Assembly: GCA_019802505.1 (NCBI GenBank)
Contig: JAFMOC010000021.1
Coordinates: 4,624,501 to 4,688,500 of the forward strand
Origin: Corydoras sp. C115
Lineage: Eukaryota > Chordata > Actinopteri > Siluriformes > Callichthyidae
DNA: 64,000 nucleotides
Direction of reading: 5' to 3'
In this document: positions 60,501 through 64,000 of the stretch, piece after piece
How the letters are laid out: each line of letters begins with the position of its first letter
Position numbering within the stretch: position 1 is the stretch's first letter
Program-made: the position numbers and the translations under genes
Notes under the pieces: model-generated
What the model was told of the DNA's origin: nothing
Database searches by the model: none
Seen by the model: the letters and a program-made list of their open reading frames with translations, nothing else

Positions 60501-62837
60501 TCATGTAAAGGCCACAAAAAGGATTGCATTAATGGTGTGTGTGCTATGGTCCAGATATGTATAGAACTCACTCACTATACTCTTCATACATTGTGAGCAG
60601 CTGCTATTGATAAATGTAGTAACATAAATCATTAAACTTTAAGGTAAAGATAAGGTTCGGATTAAAGTAAAGAGTAAAAAGGCTACTAGTTGTTAGGTTG
60701 AATGTTTGTTTCTCCATGAAATTAATTCAAGTCTATATAAAATCCATACAATGCATGGAAACAAGACTGTGTGTGTGTAAGTCCAATGAATGTTATGCTG
60801 TGGCCCTGCCTAGGGGCAAACTCAACTGAACTCACTTGTAAATAAATGAACTGTGAGTCCCCGTCTTTGGCAAGTCTCAGCAATGACACACTTAAATTGG
60901 TTGCAGTGAGAGGTCTATGGTCATGGTGGAGATGAGCCAAGTTCACCGTGGCCAAGGTTAACCACTGCAGCAGCTAGAGGTGAAACAAAAGTGTGTGTTT
61001 TTCAGCACAACTAACCCTGTATCACTTGCAGCAGCTTTAACATTTGCACAGCTCCTAAGTTAGATTTTGTTCTCACAAGAAAGATTATTTAGCTCATCTT
61101 CTATATGAATGCACATTACAAAATAGACAAAAATGCATGCAACCTAATAATTTATTAGCTTTATCTAATTATTTGATAAAGTTAATAAACAAAAGAAAAA
61201 CAAAATATGAAATTACCACATGATCTTCATTTACCAGACATAATTTAAATACTGCATTATCACAAATTATAAAAAAAAATAGTTACATATATGCTGGAAT
61301 GAAACAGGTTTAGTCTACACTGGCCAAATTATTGGGAATATAATGTAAAAAGTCTAACTTCTATGTGTAATGTTAAAAACTTTTTTAGATATTAAGTTTG
61401 ACCTGTTGCTGGATGTTTTAAAATATTTACCACATGTTTATTTCAGTAATGAAACAGCTGCTCTTAAATCCCTGGTTGACTTAACTTTCATGATGCCTAA
61501 ATCTGTAGCATTAACTATTAACCATCCAGCTGCCTCTTTACTTTTTGTATACTATAACTCCAACATCTTAACTTTAAATTAGTTACTTTAAACCATTTCT
61601 TGATATACACTCTTAACTCTATATTATTATCTATATTATGCACAGAATATTCCATGTAGGGGACTAAATAGGAATTTAATGAATAAACAGGCAATCTCTG
61701 AAAATCTGAACTTATAAACCTAAAACTGCCTACATGAGTAATTTATTTACAGTTTAGACCTTGACATGATTATTTTGCCCCAGTTTTTGGCAGGTAGAAT
61801 TGGGGTCATGAAGACCATTCATATTTTATATTTTACATAACATTTATACCTGTTAGGTGGAATGAGGATAAAGTGTGAAGAAAGCAATGTGCATAAAAAA
61901 AATCATAGGCAATAACTCTTCATCAAGGAGAGAAGGACAATCAAGCCCAGAGTATGATATAGAGTGAATTGTGCGGAAAAAGAATGGAGATCCTTCTTGT
62001 ACAACCAGAATCTATGCCCTTAGGGGGTCGCCATTGTAATTTTTTTACCTGGCACTGCAGGACCTGGACCCAAAAGAGAATTTTACCCTATGTAATTAAT
62101 GTCATCTCATTTAATTACTTCTATACCACTGCACAAAGTACTATTAAGGATCTCTACTAACGGCTTCATGATCTTTTCCAATTTGTGTAAATGGCATATG
62201 AGTTAGTTTGCTCATGAATTTCCGTGTGGCTTAAATTAATACGCAGTTTTGCACATTCAGTGGGAGGCATAAAAGAATGGATGCTAAAACAGTGGGTGGA
62301 TATAATGGACAAAAAGGTTAATTTACAAGTCTTATGCAATTTACTAAAGTTTAAATTGTTTAATGGCATGTTTATTGCTTTCCTTTTTTTCCAGATTGGG
62401 TATGTGGGCGTACTTAGATGCACAAATGTTACATTTGTACTATTAATTCAAAGAAGGGCATAACAGAATGTGTTAAACTAATCTGTGAAAAATATCAGGC
62501 TCAACTGAGTCATATCATTTAGAAATAACTATATGACTAATATTATAATATGACTAATATTATATATAATATAATATATATAATAAATAATAATAAATAT
62601 TAATATGACAATTCTAAACTATATATATTAATATGACAATTCTAATTCTAAACGATTAATAGAAATCGCTTACATAAAAATAGAAAAATATTCTTCTTCT
62701 TCTTATTATTATTATTATTATTTATTATTTTTTTTTTATTTTGCAAACAAAATTTTATTAAAACACAAGTATACACATTCTGATTAGATTTCCCTTGAAG
62801 GTTACTATGCTAAAGTGACGTGTTGCTAATACTTAAG

Positions 62838-63027
<190 letters not shown>

Positions 63028-63907
63028 GGAGAAGCAGGAGAAGGAGAAAGAGGGAGATAAGATATAAAATAAGATGTGCACTTTCCATCGAATCATTTAG
63101 GGATGCATTAAGCTCTTTTTAAATTTATGCATTTTCTGTAAGCCTACATATAATGGCATTTAAGCAGCGACTCCTATCCCTCAATTTAAAGTCCCACAGG
63201 CTGTTGAATATATTTCTGTCTAATGCTGCCCTTAATTACGTTCAGTGAGAAAGCTGAATGATTTACTCCAGCTCAGTGACCATGTTAAAATCAACTTCAC
63301 TGGGGAATTTCTTCATAAGTATAAAAGTCGAGAAACAGAACAAAATCTATAAGCCAGACACTTGCTGACACCCATCTGTCAGCAGGTGCAGGCAGATGAA
63401 TTACATTCACTCATTCTACTTGTCCCTCTAAAGCAAAAGGCATGAAGACAATCCCACAAGGATAAATGAAGCAAGCTCTTGAATGATAATATAGAAGGGG
63501 TGATGGTACCGTATTCTACCTGCCTGAATAAATCACTCTTTCTGTTTTCTGTTGTCACAGTGTCTGTTGACTGCCTCCATAATGGAGAGTGTTCCACCAG
63601 CATTCAACAGGAGTGAAGTATGAGCAACTGAAGTGACACAGAACATGTTTTAGAAAGTGTCGGGCGCCATGGCACATTCCAGAATGTGCAAATCTAAACC
63701 CCTCACAGCATATGAATGAAGCAGTATGACAGTTCACACTTCACCAAATGTTTGACAGAATAATCAGGTCCTGACCTCTCTTGTAGATATAATGTGGTTA
63801 ATAGAATATTTGTGAACTGAAATTAGTAAATAATTATATAAATGAGTATGGACAAAATAAACATAAACTGTAGTCACATAAACTGTACAATACACTATAC
63901 TGTATAT

Positions 63908-64000
63908 TAGGGGTGCAGAAAAAAGAAATCGATTCTTCAAAGAATCGCGATCAATTCACAATACCCACGAATCAATTTTAAAAAAATGCACACACACTCA
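63908..64000 (+). mobile_element. start of a hAT-type element, cut by the window edge
   Basis: TAGGGGTGCAGAAAAAAGAA followed by ATCGATTCTTC closely matches the left end of the element at 27609 (TAGAGGTGCTGAAAA, then ATCGATTTTT). It is also the reverse complement of the right end at 9786. An internal palindrome (GATTCTTCAAAGAATC) is visible. The rest lies outside the window. Confidence 0.65.

Noticed and set aside
62698..62740. Repeated short TTC/TTA units as a CRISPR-like array
   Set aside because: Simple trinucleotide microsatellite in eukaryotic DNA, with no spaced repeats.
63379..63603. Minus-strand frame with STDTVTTENRKSDLFR as a possible IgLON exon 1 end
   Set aside because: Superficially like the DNVTVRQGESATLR end, but there is no signal peptide upstream, no suitable donor, and the residues do not match.

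Overview
The window is animal nuclear DNA, almost certainly from a teleost fish. It is AT-rich and dominated by intron. It carries many Tc1/mariner-like copies, hAT-type non-autonomous elements, a tRNA-derived SINE family with at least a dozen copies, and long (AT)n microsatellites. Catfish or another ostariophysan would fit, but the order is not proven from the sequence. No bacterial genes, rRNA genes or CRISPR arrays were seen. Nearly all long open frames are shadows of repeats.

The one host gene lies on the minus strand and runs through almost the whole window. It is an IgLON-family gene: a GPI-anchored neural cell-adhesion protein with three Ig domains (NTM/OPCML/LSAMP/NEGR1 family). Six coding exons can be read with consistent splice sites and phases: 50407-50639 (Ig1), 25691-25816 (start of Ig2), 9958-10092 (rest of Ig2), 7425-7545 (start of Ig3), 5543-5694 (rest of Ig3) and 860-960 (GPI-anchor tail and stop). 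Together they give 868 coding bases, or 288 residues plus stop. All six Ig cysteines are present. The signal-peptide exon was not found and probably lies beyond 64000. The Ig3 and C-terminal tail look like neurotrimin/OPCML, while parts of Ig1/Ig2 look like NEGR1, so the paralogue is left open.

The introns hold the rest. Intron 961-5542 has two Tc1 remnants. Intron 7546-9957 has a BED-type hAT derivative interrupted by a SINE. Intron 10093-25690 has two nearly complete but dead Tc1-like elements (13411-14900 and 16955-18540). It also has a GC-rich block (23894-24800) that looks like the 3' end of an LTR retrotransposon with a 54-bp minisatellite. Intron 25817-50406 has a second, complete hAT derivative with an 8-bp target duplication, a fold-back Tc1 copy, a nested Tc1 pair (37160-38980) and many SINEs. 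The 5' region 50640-64000 has more SINEs, an RTE-type endonuclease fragment and, at its right edge, the start of another hAT-type element. Some intronic stretches with homeodomain or POU-like motifs look like candidate regulatory elements, but that is inference only.
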